In this document: positions 8,608 to 17,013 of the stretch, piece after piece
Layout: every line of letters begins with the position of its first letter
How positions within the stretch are numbered: position 1 is the first letter of the stretch
NCBI RefSeq assembly: GCF_030209475.1
Contig: NZ_JARVRW010000013.1
Location: forward strand, 23,239-87,238
Direction: 5' to 3'
Source of the DNA: Microbacterium sp. lyk4-40-TSB-66
Lineage (GTDB): Bacteria > Actinomycetota > Actinomycetes > Actinomycetales > Microbacteriaceae
Length of the DNA: 64,000 bases
The notes under the pieces: generated by a model
The model's database searches: none
Seen by the model: the letters and a program-made list of their open reading frames with translations, nothing else
Told to the model about the DNA's origin: nothing
Translations under genes and position numbers: made by a program

Positions 8608-8613
8608 TACCCT
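8608..8613 (+). promoter_or_regulatory. leaderless -10 element before the SURF1 leader ORF
   Basis: TACCCT ends 6 nt before the GTG at 8620. Confidence 0.55.
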
Positions 8614-8619
8614 GGAAGC

Positions 8620-8679
8620 GTGGCCAGGGAGGATGACGTGAGCGGTTACGCAGCGCCTGCCGTCGAAGGGCGCGCATGA
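8620..8679 (+). CDS. 19-codon leader ORF coupled to SURF1
   Basis: The ORF encodes VAREDDVSGYAAPAVEGRA. It opens with GTG 6 nt after a TACCCT -10 element and stops with a TGA that overlaps the SURF1 ATG (ATGA). Leaderless short ORFs are well known in mycobacteria. Coupled translation would load ribosomes at the SURF1 start. It contains no obvious attenuation codons. Its existence as a protein is unproven. Confidence 0.45.
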   Translation: MAREDDVSGYAAPAVEGRA

Positions 8680-9560
8680 GCGCGCGCGAGACCCCCGCCG
8701 CCGCCCGGTGGGCGATGTACGTCGGCGTCGCGATCCTCTTCGCGATCGCGTGCGCGTTCCTGTCGAACTGGCAGTTCTCGCGCAACGCCGAGCGCACCGA
8801 GCAGCTGCAGCTCGTCGAGAACAACTACGACGCGGCACCCGTCGCGTTGGAGCAGCTGCTCGCCCCCGGAGCCGAGCTGGACCCCGCCGACGAATGGCGA
8901 CCGGTCACGCTCGAGGGCCGCTACCTCCCCGACGATCAGCTCCTCGTGCGCAATCGCGCGCACGGGGGGTCCGCCGCTTATGAGCAGCTCGTGCCGTTCC
9001 GCCTCGACGACGGCCGCGTCGTCCTCGTCGATCGAGGATGGTTGCCGCCGGGCAACAGCCAGTCGGCGCCCGACGAGATCCCCGCTCCGCCGACGGGCGA
9101 GGTGACCGTCGAGGTGCGCCTGCGCCCCGGCGAGGCGGCCCCCACCTCGGGACGATCGGCCGAGCCGGGCCAGGTGCCCACGATCAACCTCGGGCTGGTC
9201 GCCGAACAGACCGGGCCGCTCGAAGAGGGCGCCTACGGACTGCTGATGTCGGAGACCCCCGCCCCCGCGACGGCTCCGTTCACGATCGACCCGCCGAGCA
9301 ACGATCCGGGTCCGTACCTGTCGTACGCGATCCAGTGGATCCTCTTCGCGGTGATGGGTTTCGCCTTCATCGGCTACGTCATCGTCAACGAGCGCAGACT
9401 CCGTCGCGAAGACGCCGAAGACGACTCCGTCCCGGTTCCCGCTGCCGAGACCGCGCCGAAAGAAGCCCGTCGCGTCGACCCGGTCGCTCTCCACCGCTCG
9501 CGGAAGCGTCCGCGCGACCGCGACGCCGACGACGAAGACGCGCTGCTCGACGCCCGGTGA
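8676..9560 (+). CDS. SURF1 family cytochrome oxidase assembly protein
   Basis: This SURF1-family membrane protein (294 aa) assists heme-copper oxidase assembly. It has an N-terminal helix (about 12-30), a large extracytoplasmic domain with GRYLPDDQLLVRNR and VLVDRGWLPPG, and a second helix (about 215-240), followed by a charged cytoplasmic tail that is long for the family. GAAGGG provides a weak ribosome site, and the ATG overlaps the stop of a 19-codon leader ORF. Heme A and heme O synthases elsewhere in the window fit this role. Confidence 0.93.
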   Translation: MSARETPAAARWAMYVGVAILFAIACAFLSNWQFSRNAERTEQLQLVENNYDAAPVALEQLLAPGAELDPADEWRPVTLEGRYLPDDQLLVRNRAHGGSAAYEQLVPFRLDDGRVVLVDRGWLPPGNSQSAPDEIPAPPTGEVTVEVRLRPGEAAPTSGRSAEPGQVPTINLGLVAEQTGPLEEGAYGLLMSETPAPATAPFTIDPPSNDPGPYLSYAIQWILFAVMGFAFIGYVIVNERRLRREDAEDDSVPVPAAETAPKEARRVDPVALHRSRKRPRDRDADDEDALLDAR

Positions 9561-9566
9561 TCCCGC

Positions 9567-9590
9567 GGGATGCCGGCCTGCCGGCATCCC
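9567..9590 (+). terminator. terminator after SURF1
   Basis: GGGATGCCGG and CCGGCATCCC pair perfectly around a CCTG loop, 7 nt after the stop. The stem is an inverted pair of the GGATGCC motif. Confidence 0.8.
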
Positions 9591-9633
9591 TGCTCGTGTG
9601 TCGCCTCCGGCGGATGATGGCGGGGCGCCGGGT

Positions 9634-9717
9634 GATCAGGCCGGAGTGATCACGCGCGAGCGATCAGGCGCAGGTGATCAGCCGCGGGCGATCAGGCGAG
9701 CGTGATCAGGTCGGCGT
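9634..9717. repeat. 14-bp tandem repeat spanning the ABC-F stop
   Basis: Six imperfect 14-bp units, consensus GATCAGGCGNNNGT, begin at 9634 and run every 14 bp to 9717. The last two lie within or across the 3' end of the ABC-F gene, whose TGA (9692-9694 on the minus strand) is part of a unit. Because 14 is not a multiple of 3, the recurring TGA places stops in all frames downstream. Confidence 0.85.
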
Positions 9718-11290
9718 AGTCGCGGCCCCAGATGTCTTCGACACCGTCGGGGAGGATCAGCACCCGCTCGGGGTTGAGCGCCTCGACGGCACCCTCGTCG
9801 TGCGAGACGAGCACGACCGCGCCCTCGTAATGCGCGAGCGCGCCGAGGATCTCCTCACGAGAAGCGGGGTCGAGGTTGTTCGTCGGTTCGTCGAGCAGCA
9901 GCATGTTCGCCGACGACACCACGAGCGTCGCGAGCGACAGACGCGTCTTCTCACCGCCCGAGAGGACCCCCGCGGGCTTGAGCACGTCGTCGCCCACGAA
10001 CAGGAACGATCCCAGCACCTTGCGGGCCTCGGTCGCGGTGATGTGCGGCGCGGCCGACATCATGTTGTCGAGCACGGACCGCGAGACGTCGAGGTTCTCG
10101 TGCTCCTGCGCGTAGTAACCGATCTTGAGACCGTGACCGGGTTCGAGCTGGCCGGTGTCGGGCTGGTCGACGCCCGCGAGGATGCGCAGCAGCGTCGTCT
10201 TGCCGGCGCCGTTGAGACCCAGGATGACGACGCGCGACCCACGGTCGATGGCGAGGTCGACGTCGGTGAAGATCTCCAGCGATCCGTACGACTTCGACAG
10301 ACCCGACGCCATGAGCGGGGTCTTGCCGCAGGGCGCGGGCTTGGGGAAGCGCAGCTTCGCGACCCGCTCGTCCTGACGCACCTCGTCGAGGCCGGAGAGC
10401 ATCTTCTCGGCGCGCGCGACCATCTGGTGGGCGGCGGCGGCCTTCGACGCCTTCGCGCCGAAGCGCGCTGCCTGCAGTTGCAGCGCCGTGGCCTTCTTCT
10501 CGACGTTGACGCGCTCCTTCTTGCGGCGCTCCTCGTCGGCCACCCGCTGGCGCAGGTAGTTCTTCCAGTTCATGTTGTAGATGTCGATGACCTGACGGTT
10601 GGCGTCGAGGTAGAACACCCGGTTGACCGTCTCGCCGACGAGCTCGACGTCGTGGGAGATGACGATGAGGCCGCCCTTGTAGCCCTTGAGGAACTCGCGC
10701 AGCCACACGACGCTGTCGGCGTCGAGGTGGTTGGTCGGCTCGTCGAGGATCATCGTGCGGGCATCCGAGAAGAGGATGCGCGCGAGCTCGATGCGACGAC
10801 GCTGACCGCCCGACAGGGTCTTCAGCTGCTGATCGAGGATGCGGTCGGGGAGCGAGAGGTTGTGGGCGATGGATGCCGCCTCGGCCTCGGCCGCGTACCC
10901 GCCCGCCGCTTCGAACCGCTCGGTGAGGTTGGCGTACTTCTTCATCGCCTTCGCGGCGACCGCGGCGTCGTGGTCGGCCATGGCCAGGGACGCCTCGTGC
11001 ATGCCGAGGGCGAGCGAACCCAGACCGCGGGCGTCGAGGATGCGCGTGCGCGCCAGCATCTCGGGGTCGCCCGAGCGGGGGTCCTGGGGCAGATAGCCGA
11101 GCTCGCCCGAGCGGTCGACGCCGCCGTTCGAAGGCAGCAGGTCACCCGCGAGCACCTTCGTGAGCGTCGTCTTCCCGGCACCGTTGCGCCCGACGAGGCC
11201 GATCTTGTCGCCGTCGGAGACGCGGAACGCCACATCGGACATGAGCACGCGGGCGCCCACGCGGATCTCGAGGTCGTGCACGGCGAGCAC
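9692..11290 (-). CDS. ABC-F family ATPase (Rv1473-like)
   Basis: This soluble 532-aa protein has two ABC cassettes and no transmembrane segment. Walker A is GRNGAGKTT at about 34-42 and again GLNGAGKTT at about 350. The signatures are LSGGQRRR and LSGGEKTR, with two LDEPTN Walker B motifs and a charged linker rich in Lys/Arg between domains. ABC-F proteins bind the ribosome and control elongation or protect it from drugs. The sequence recalls mycobacterial Rv1473. The GTG start has a leader of about 48 nt from a TATACT -10 element. The 3' end sits in a 14-bp tandem repeat. Confidence 0.93.
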   Translation of the reverse strand: MLAVHDLEIRVGARVLMSDVAFRVSDGDKIGLVGRNGAGKTTLTKVLAGDLLPSNGGVDRSGELGYLPQDPRSGDPEMLARTRILDARGLGSLALGMHEASLAMADHDAAVAAKAMKKYANLTERFEAAGGYAAEAEAASIAHNLSLPDRILDQQLKTLSGGQRRRIELARILFSDARTMILDEPTNHLDADSVVWLREFLKGYKGGLIVISHDVELVGETVNRVFYLDANRQVIDIYNMNWKNYLRQRVADEERRKKERVNVEKKATALQLQAARFGAKASKAAAAHQMVARAEKMLSGLDEVRQDERVAKLRFPKPAPCGKTPLMASGLSKSYGSLEIFTDVDLAIDRGSRVVILGLNGAGKTTLLRILAGVDQPDTGQLEPGHGLKIGYYAQEHENLDVSRSVLDNMMSAAPHITATEARKVLGSFLFVGDDVLKPAGVLSGGEKTRLSLATLVVSSANMLLLDEPTNNLDPASREEILGALAHYEGAVVLVSHDEGAVEALNPERVLILPDGVEDIWGRDYADLITLA

Positions 11291-11344
11291 AGCGAACGTC
11301 CGTTCTTCGGGGTCGGGGAATGGCCAGAGGATGGCCAGCCACCC

Positions 11345-11350
11345 AGTATA
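11345..11350 (-). promoter_or_regulatory. -10 element of the ABC-F gene
   Basis: TATACT on the minus strand, close to the consensus, lies 55 nt before the GTG at 11290. No good -35 is visible. Confidence 0.5.
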
Positions 11351-11481
11351 AGTCGCCTTCCCTAACGTTCCCCGACAGTGAGTCTCGAGCGGCCCGGATG
11401 CCGTGTGCCCGGACGGTCGCCGAACGTCCGCCCCGGATAGCTCGGTGTCGAGACGTTCGGCCCCGGTCTCGGCATCCGGGT

Positions 11482-11520
11482 TTGCGTTCTCACCCGATCA
11501 CTGACCTAAGCTAAGCCTGT
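11482..11520 (+). promoter_or_regulatory. iron-operon promoter with possible DtxR-type box
   Basis: A TTGCGT -35 (11482-11487) and a TAAGCT -10 (11507-11512) precede the siderophore operon. The 19 bp at 11502-11520 (TGACCTAAGCTAAGCCTGT) match the DtxR/IdeR box consensus at about 10 of 19 positions by eye and overlap the -10. That is a weak match, but it lies where an iron repressor would act. Confidence 0.35.
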
Positions 11521-11547
11521 CCTTACTTGAATCACAGGAGGCTCTCT

Positions 11548-12570
11548 GTGTCCCGATTCCGCGCCCTGGCGGCCCTCGCCGTCGGCTCCGCCCTCGTCCT
11601 CACCGGCTGCGCCGGTACCTCCGCATCGCCGGAAGGAGAGGCGGCGCAGGGCTCCGACGGCGTCTTCCCCGTCACCGTCGACAGCGCCCTCGGCCAGGCC
11701 GTGATCGAGAAGAAGCCCGAACGCGTCGCGACCGTCGCGTGGTCCAACCAGGAGGTCCCGCTCGCGCTCGGCATCGTGCCCGTGGGCATGGCGAAGGCCA
11801 CGTGGGGCGACGACGACGGCGACGGCATCCTCCCCTGGGTCGAAGACAAGCTGACCGAGCTCGGCGGCGAGACCCCTGCGCTCTTCGACGAGACCGACGG
11901 CATCGACTTCGAGGCCGTGGCCGACACGCAGCCCGATGTGATCCTCGCCGCCTACTCGGGTCTGACGCAGGAGGACTACGACACCCTGTCGAAGATCGCG
12001 CCCGTCGTCGCCTACCCCGACGCCGCCTGGGGTACCACCCTCGATCAGATGATCCAGCTCAATTCGAAGGCCCTCGGCCTCGAGACCGAGGGCGACGCCC
12101 TCATCGAGCAGATCAAGACCGAGGCCGCGGACGCCTACGCCGCGCACCCCGCCCTCGCGGACGCCGCGCCCCTGTTCGCATTCACCGACCCCACCGATCT
12201 CAGCACCATCACGTACTACACCTCGCACGATCCGCGCGCGGGCTTCCTGCACGAGCTGGGCATGCCCGAGCCCGAGCAGGTGACGAAGACCTCGGCCGAG
12301 GTCGACGCCTTCTACAGCGACATCAGCTCCGAGAACGCCGACGTCTTCAGCGACGTGGGCCTGTGGATCACCTACGGCAACACCGACGGCTCGACCGTCG
12401 CACAGCTGCAGGCCGACCCGCTGCTGTCGAAGATCCCCGCCATCGCTGCGGGCCGCATCGCCGTCCTCGAAGACGGCACGCCGCTCGCGGCCTCGGCGAA
12501 CCCCTCGCCGTTGTCGGTCGGCTGGGGCTTCGGCCAGTACCTCGACCTGCTGACCACCGCCGTCAGCTGA
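11548..12570 (+). CDS. iron-siderophore ABC transporter substrate-binding lipoprotein
   Basis: This class III periplasmic-binding-fold lipoprotein (340 aa) has a signal peptide ending in the lipobox LTGC, with the lipid Cys at 21. The mature part resembles FepB/FhuD-type ferric-siderophore receptors (KPERVATVAWSNQEVPLALGIVPVGM). The GTG is 6 nt after AGGAGG; the frame opens 7 codons earlier at a TTG that lies before this ribosome site and is rejected. It heads an operon with two FecCD permeases, an ATPase and a siderophore-interacting reductase. Which siderophore is bound cannot be read from the sequence. Confidence 0.93.
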   Translation: MSRFRALAALAVGSALVLTGCAGTSASPEGEAAQGSDGVFPVTVDSALGQAVIEKKPERVATVAWSNQEVPLALGIVPVGMAKATWGDDDGDGILPWVEDKLTELGGETPALFDETDGIDFEAVADTQPDVILAAYSGLTQEDYDTLSKIAPVVAYPDAAWGTTLDQMIQLNSKALGLETEGDALIEQIKTEAADAYAAHPALADAAPLFAFTDPTDLSTITYYTSHDPRAGFLHELGMPEPEQVTKTSAEVDAFYSDISSENADVFSDVGLWITYGNTDGSTVAQLQADPLLSKIPAIAAGRIAVLEDGTPLAASANPSPLSVGWGFGQYLDLLTTAVS

Positions 12571-12595
12571 TCCCCCTCACCGGACCGCGCCCCTC

Positions 12596-13642
12596 ATGAC
12601 CACCCGCTCCCCCGTCGTCGACGTGCTCCCGGATGCCGCCTCCCTGCGGCGTCCGGCGAGTCGCCGCCTGCTGTGGTTGCTGGTGCTCACGGGGGGCGTG
12701 GTGGTGGTGTCGGCGGCATCCATCGCCTTCGGCACCCGCGACGTCTCGCTGACCGAGATCGCCTCCGCCTTCACGGGCGGCGGCGGGGTCGGCGAGGCCG
12801 CGGTGATCACCCGCGTGCCCCGCACCGTCCTCGGACTCCTCGTCGGCGCCGCCCTCGCGATGGCGGGTCTGACCATGCAGGCCGTCACCCGCAATCCGCT
12901 CGCCGATCCGGGCATCCTGGGCGTCTCCGCGGGCGCATCGCTCGCCGTGGTCACCGGCATCGCGTTCTTCGGGCTCTCCAGCTCGTCCGGGTACATGGGC
13001 TTCGCGATCGTCGGCGCCGCCGCAGCGGCCGTCTTCGTCTACACCGTGGGCTCGCTCGGTCGCGGCGGCGCGACCCCGCTCAAACTCGCCCTCGCGGGCG
13101 CGGCGACCACGGCGGCCTTCGGGTCGCTGTCGAGTGCGATCCTGCTCCCCCGCGTGGACCTGCTCGAGGTGTTCCGGTTCTGGCAGATCGGGGGGATCGG
13201 CGGCGCGACGTGGGACCGCGTGCAGGTGGTCCTGCCGGTCCTCGCGATCGGCGCCCTCGTCTGCATCCTCTGCTCCCGCGGCATGAACTCCCTCGCGCTC
13301 GGCGACGACGTCGCCACGGGTCTCGGCGAGCACGTCGGCCGCACGCGCCTCGTCGCCTCCGCCGGAGCGGTCGTGCTCGTGGGCGCCGCCACCGCCGTCG
13401 CCGGTCCCATCGCGTTCGTCGGCCTCGTCGTCCCCCACGTCTGCCGCATGCTCATCGGCACCGATCACCGCTGGCTCGTCCCCTTCTCGGCCCTCGGCGG
13501 GGCCATCCTCCTCGTCGGCGCCGACGTCGTGGGCCGCCTCGTCGCGCGCCCGACCGAGGTCGAGGTCGGCATCCTCACGGCTCTGATCGGTGCCCCCTTC
13601 TTCATCTGGATCGTCCGTCGGCAGAAGGTGCGCGAACTGTGA
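12596..13642 (+). CDS. FecCD family siderophore permease
   Basis: This integral membrane permease (348 aa) belongs to the BtuC/FecCD family, with about ten helices. The diagnostic stretches AGLTMQAVTRNPLADPGILGVSAGAS and GPIAFVGLVVPHVCRMLIGTDHR are present. It pairs with the next permease to form the import channel for the lipoprotein upstream. Its stop overlaps the GTG of the second permease. Confidence 0.94.
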   Translation: MTTRSPVVDVLPDAASLRRPASRRLLWLLVLTGGVVVVSAASIAFGTRDVSLTEIASAFTGGGGVGEAAVITRVPRTVLGLLVGAALAMAGLTMQAVTRNPLADPGILGVSAGASLAVVTGIAFFGLSSSSGYMGFAIVGAAAAAVFVYTVGSLGRGGATPLKLALAGAATTAAFGSLSSAILLPRVDLLEVFRFWQIGGIGGATWDRVQVVLPVLAIGALVCILCSRGMNSLALGDDVATGLGEHVGRTRLVASAGAVVLVGAATAVAGPIAFVGLVVPHVCRMLIGTDHRWLVPFSALGGAILLVGADVVGRLVARPTEVEVGILTALIGAPFFIWIVRRQKVREL

Positions 13643-14715
13643 GCGCCCAGACCCTCTCGCCCCGGGGCGATGCCGCCACGGCATCCGTCCCCGACGTGGC
13701 CGCGCTCATCCGGGGTCGCCGTGACCGTGCCCGCCGTCGCACCCTCGTCGCAGTCGTCCTCTTGATCGCCGTCCTCGTCGTGTACGTCGTCACCCTGATG
13801 GTCGGCAACACCTTCTACACCCCCGACCAGGTCGTCCGCGTGCTCCTCGGGCAGACGGTGCCCGGCGCCTCCTTCACGATCGGCGAGCTCCGCCTCCCGC
13901 GCGCCAGCCTCGGGCTCCTCTCGGGCCTCGCCTTCGGGATGGCGGGCGTGACGTTCCAGACGATGTTGCGGAACCCCCTCGCCTCCCCCGACATCATCGG
14001 CATCTCCTCGGGCGCGAGCGCCTTCGCCGTCGTCGCGATCATCGGCTTCTCCCTCTCGGATGCCGCCGTCTCCGCCTTCGCGTTGGTGGGCGCCCTCGCC
14101 ACGGCAGGGGCCATCTACTTCCTCTCACGCCGCGGAGCCTTCACCGGCACCCGGCTCGTACTCATCGGCATCGGCGTGGCGGCGATGCTCGACAGCGTCA
14201 CGACGTGGGTGCTGACCCGCGCGGCGAACTGGGATCTGCAGACGGCGATGCAGTGGCTCACCGGCAGCCTCAACAACGCCTCGTGGGAGCGCCTGCTGCC
14301 GCTGGCCGTCACCGTCGCGGTCGTCCTGCCGCTCATGGTCGCGAACACGCGCGGACTCGCCGTCCTGCGCCTCGGCGACGACTCGGCCGCCGGTCTCGGC
14401 GTGCGGGTCGAGCGCACCCGCCTGCTGCTCATCGTCGGCGCCGTCGTGATGCTGGCCGTCGCCACCGCGGCGAGCGGCCCCATCGCGTTCGTGGCGTTCA
14501 TGGCCGGCCCGATCGCCGCCCGACTCGTCGGTCCGGGTGGCTCGCTCCTGGTGCCCGCCGGACTCGTCGGCGCCCTCCTGGTGATGCTCAGCGACCTGCT
14601 CGGTCAGTTCGCCTTCGACAACCGCTATCCCGTCGGCGTCATCACCGGGGTGCTCGGCGCGCCCTACCTCATCTACCTGCTCATCAGGACCAACCGTTCC
14701 GGAGGCTCACTGTGA
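13639..14715 (+). CDS. FecCD family siderophore permease
   Basis: This is the second FecCD permease (358 aa), with GVTFQTMLRNPLASPDIIGISSGASAFAV and the C-terminal SGPIAFVAFMAGPIAARLVG motif, where the usual PHxxR is changed to GPIAARL. That change is common in the partner subunit. The GTG start shares GTGA with the preceding stop, so the two are coupled. An N-terminal cytoplasmic extension of about 35 residues is Arg-rich. Confidence 0.94.
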   Translation: MSAQTLSPRGDAATASVPDVAALIRGRRDRARRRTLVAVVLLIAVLVVYVVTLMVGNTFYTPDQVVRVLLGQTVPGASFTIGELRLPRASLGLLSGLAFGMAGVTFQTMLRNPLASPDIIGISSGASAFAVVAIIGFSLSDAAVSAFALVGALATAGAIYFLSRRGAFTGTRLVLIGIGVAAMLDSVTTWVLTRAANWDLQTAMQWLTGSLNNASWERLLPLAVTVAVVLPLMVANTRGLAVLRLGDDSAAGLGVRVERTRLLLIVGAVVMLAVATAASGPIAFVAFMAGPIAARLVGPGGSLLVPAGLVGALLVMLSDLLGQFAFDNRYPVGVITGVLGAPYLIYLLIRTNRSGGSL

Positions 14716-14756
14716 CCGCCCCTGTGACCTCCCACCCCGAGGGAGCCCTCTCGTGA
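14712..14756 (+). CDS. 14-codon bridging ORF between permease and ATPase genes
   Basis: A GTG overlapping the permease stop opens VTAPVTSHPEGALS, which ends in a TGA overlapping the GTG of the ATPase gene. Both junctions are GTGA. The ORF would let ribosomes bridge the 37-nt gap. It may be no more than a coincidence of GTGA sequences; no peptide function is suggested. Confidence 0.3.
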   Translation: MTAPVTSHPEGALS

Positions 14757-15607
14757 CCGCGAACCGCACGCTCACCGCGGAGGGACTCACCCTCGCCTAC
14801 GGCGACCGCGTGATCGTCGACGACCTCGACATCAGCTTCCCCGCCGGTCGCATCACCGCCATCGTCGGCGCCAACGGCTGCGGCAAGTCGACGCTCCTCC
14901 GCGCGCTCGCGCGCCTGCTTCCCCCTAAAGCCGGGCGGGTCGTGCTCGACGGTAAGGCGCTGCACGAACGGCCCTCCAAAGAAGTGGCGCGCATCCTCGG
15001 TCTGCTCCCGCAGAGCCCGATCGCGCCCGAGGGCATCGCCGTCGCCGACCTGGTGGGCCGCGGGCGCCACCCGCACCAGCGCGCGCTCGCCCGCTGGAGC
15101 GCCCGCGACTACGAGGTCGTCGCCGAGGCCCTCGCCGCGACCGGTATCAGCGACCTCGCCGACCGCTCGATCGACGAGCTGTCCGGTGGCCAGCGTCAGC
15201 GCGTGTGGATCGCCATGGCACTGGCGCAGGAGACCGACATCCTGCTGCTCGACGAGCCGACGACCTTCCTCGACGTCGCGCACCAGGTCGAGGTGCTCGA
15301 CCTGCTCACCGACCTCAACCGCGACCGCGGCACCACCACGGTGATGGTCCTGCACGACATGAACATGGCCGCTCGCTACGCCGATCACCTCATCGCGCTG
15401 CGCGAGGGTCACGTGGTCGCCGCCGGAGATCCCACCTCCGTCATGACCTCCGACCTCATCCGCGAGGTGTTCGGTCTCGACGCCCTCGTCGTCCCCGACC
15501 CCGTCTCGGGCACCCCGCTCGTCCTCCCCCGCGGTCGCCACCACGCGAGCCCGCGCGTGTCCGCCCCCGACACCGTTCAGGAGCCCCTCGATGTCCTCCC
15601 CTCGTGA
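14753..15607 (+). CDS. iron-siderophore ABC transporter ATP-binding protein
   Basis: This FecE/FepC-type ATPase (284 aa) has Walker A GANGCGKST, signature LSGGQRQRVW, and Walker B ILLLDEPTTFLD followed by HQVEVLDLL, typical of siderophore and vitamin B12 importers. GAGGGA gives a ribosome site 8 nt before the GTG. The 3' end overlaps the reductase gene by 17 nt. It completes the importer formed with the lipoprotein and two permeases. Confidence 0.94.
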   Translation: MTANRTLTAEGLTLAYGDRVIVDDLDISFPAGRITAIVGANGCGKSTLLRALARLLPPKAGRVVLDGKALHERPSKEVARILGLLPQSPIAPEGIAVADLVGRGRHPHQRALARWSARDYEVVAEALAATGISDLADRSIDELSGGQRQRVWIAMALAQETDILLLDEPTTFLDVAHQVEVLDLLTDLNRDRGTTTVMVLHDMNMAARYADHLIALREGHVVAAGDPTSVMTSDLIREVFGLDALVVPDPVSGTPLVLPRGRHHASPRVSAPDTVQEPLDVLPS

Positions 15608-16499
15608 GACCTCCCGGTTCTTCCGCGTCCGCGTCGCCCGCATCACCGACCTCACGCCCAGTTTCCGTCGCTTCACCTTCGTCGGCGACGACCTCCACGA
15701 ATACGGCGATCCCGGCTTCGACCAGCGCATCAAGGTCGTCTTCCCCACCGACACGCTGAGCCTGGATGCCATGCCGACCGGCGCGGACTGGTGGACCGCC
15801 TGGCGTGAGCTCCCCGACGAGCAGCGCCTCCCCTTCCGCACGTACACGACCCGCGCCGTGCGACGTGCCGATCGCGAGATCGATATCGACATGGTCGCCC
15901 ATGAAGTGCTGGGACCCGCCTCGGCGTGGATCGAGAACGCCCGCGTCGGCGATGAGGTGCTCGTGTTCGCCCCCACGGTGGCGCTCACCGACGTGAGCTT
16001 CGGCGTCGACTTCGTCCCTCCCGCAGAGACCGGCGATTACCTGCTGGCCGGAGACGAGACAGCGGCGCCGGCCATCGCCGTCATCCTGGAGCAGTTGCCC
16101 GCGGATGCCACGGGTACGGTCGTGCTCGAGGTACCCACCCCCGAGGACTGCGCCTACCTCCCCCGGCATCCGGGCTTCTCGTTCCTGGTGGCGGCTCGCG
16201 CGGGCCGCGATCGTCACGCGCACCTGGTCTCCGCCACGCGCGACGCCGCCTTCGCGCTCACCCCCGATGGGCACGGCGACGAGGTCGAGGAGATCGACAT
16301 CGACGAGGGGATGCTCTGGGAGGTCCCCCGCACCGCCAAGGGCGGGGCCGCGCTGAAGAAGGCTCCGCTGTACGCCTGGCTCGCGGGCGAGGCCTCGGCG
16401 ATCAAGACCCTGCGCCGTCACCTCGTGACCGAGCGCGGGGTCGACCGGCGGGCGGTGGCCTTCATGGGTTACTGGCGCACCGGTCGCGCGGAGTGCTGA
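15591..16499 (+). CDS. siderophore-interacting protein (FAD/NAD(P)H ferric-siderophore reductase)
   Basis: This SIP-family flavoreductase (302 aa) likely releases iron in the cytoplasm by reducing the imported ferric siderophore. The FAD-binding RTYTTRAVR is at about residues 83-91, a central nucleotide-binding domain follows, and the C-terminal YAWLAGEASAIKTLRRHL and FMGYWRTGRA motifs are diagnostic. CAGGAG lies about 7 nt before the ATG. The gene overlaps the ATPase gene and ends the iron operon. Confidence 0.94.
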   Translation: MSSPRETSRFFRVRVARITDLTPSFRRFTFVGDDLHEYGDPGFDQRIKVVFPTDTLSLDAMPTGADWWTAWRELPDEQRLPFRTYTTRAVRRADREIDIDMVAHEVLGPASAWIENARVGDEVLVFAPTVALTDVSFGVDFVPPAETGDYLLAGDETAAPAIAVILEQLPADATGTVVLEVPTPEDCAYLPRHPGFSFLVAARAGRDRHAHLVSATRDAAFALTPDGHGDEVEEIDIDEGMLWEVPRTAKGGAALKKAPLYAWLAGEASAIKTLRRHLVTERGVDRRAVAFMGYWRTGRAEC

Positions 16500-16668
16500 C
16501 GACCTGATGCCGTTCCGGGCGCAGGTTGCGCGCGGGCGCGGGCGCGGAACAGACTCCGGATGCCACGCACCGGGGTCACGTCCGCCACGCGCCCCGGACC
16601 GGGGGCTTAAGGTGGGCCACGTGTCCGACAGCCCACCGTGGGCGATGTCGTCACACGAGGGAGCACTC

Positions 16669-16878
16669 ATGCGAATCAGCGCACGCAATCGGTTGAAGGG
16701 CACCATCGTCGAGGTGACGAAAGGCGCGACCACCGCGCACGTCCGCATCGATGTCGGCGGCTCCATCGTGACGTCGTCGATCACCAACGACGCCGTCGAC
16801 GAGCTCGGGCTGGCCGCCGGCGTCGAAGCGTACGCCGTGGTGAAGGCGTCCGACGTCATGGTCGCCGTCGACGACTGA
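16669..16878 (+). CDS. TOBE-domain molybdopterin-binding-like protein
   Basis: This is a single Mop/TOBE domain of 69 aa (SARNRLKGTIVEVTKGATTAHVRIDVGG ... ITNDAVDELGL ... VKASDVMVAVDD). Such molbindin-like proteins bind oxyanions such as molybdate. No molybdate transporter is adjacent. GAGGGAG precedes the ATG by about 5 nt. The frame extends upstream to 16507, but the extra sequence is low-complexity and lacks a ribosome site. A hairpin overlaps the stop. Confidence 0.88.
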   Translation: MRISARNRLKGTIVEVTKGATTAHVRIDVGGSIVTSSITNDAVDELGLAAGVEAYAVVKASDVMVAVDD

Positions 16879-16900
16879 GCGCTTCTCCCGGAGGCGCTCA
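16876..16900 (+). terminator. hairpin at the TOBE gene stop
   Basis: TGAGCGC (including the TGA) pairs with GCGCTCA across an 11-nt loop. Confidence 0.6.
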
Positions 16901-16923
16901 GCGGCCGTGGACGGGAGTGCCGG

Positions 16924-17013
16924 CATCAACCGGGATCCGGGTCGCCCTCGGGGCATCGACCGAGATCCGGGTCGCCCTCGGGGCATCGACCGAGATCCGG
17001 ATCACCCTCGGGG
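16924..17013. repeat. 30-bp tandem repeat at the MalY-like gene end
   Basis: Three 30-bp units begin at 16924, 16954 and 16984. Each starts CATC(G/A)ACCG and ends CCCTCGGGG. The right-most unit contains the last three sense codons and TGA stop of the minus-strand aminotransferase gene. The other two copies lie just downstream, with the TGA changed to CGA. Confidence 0.92.
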
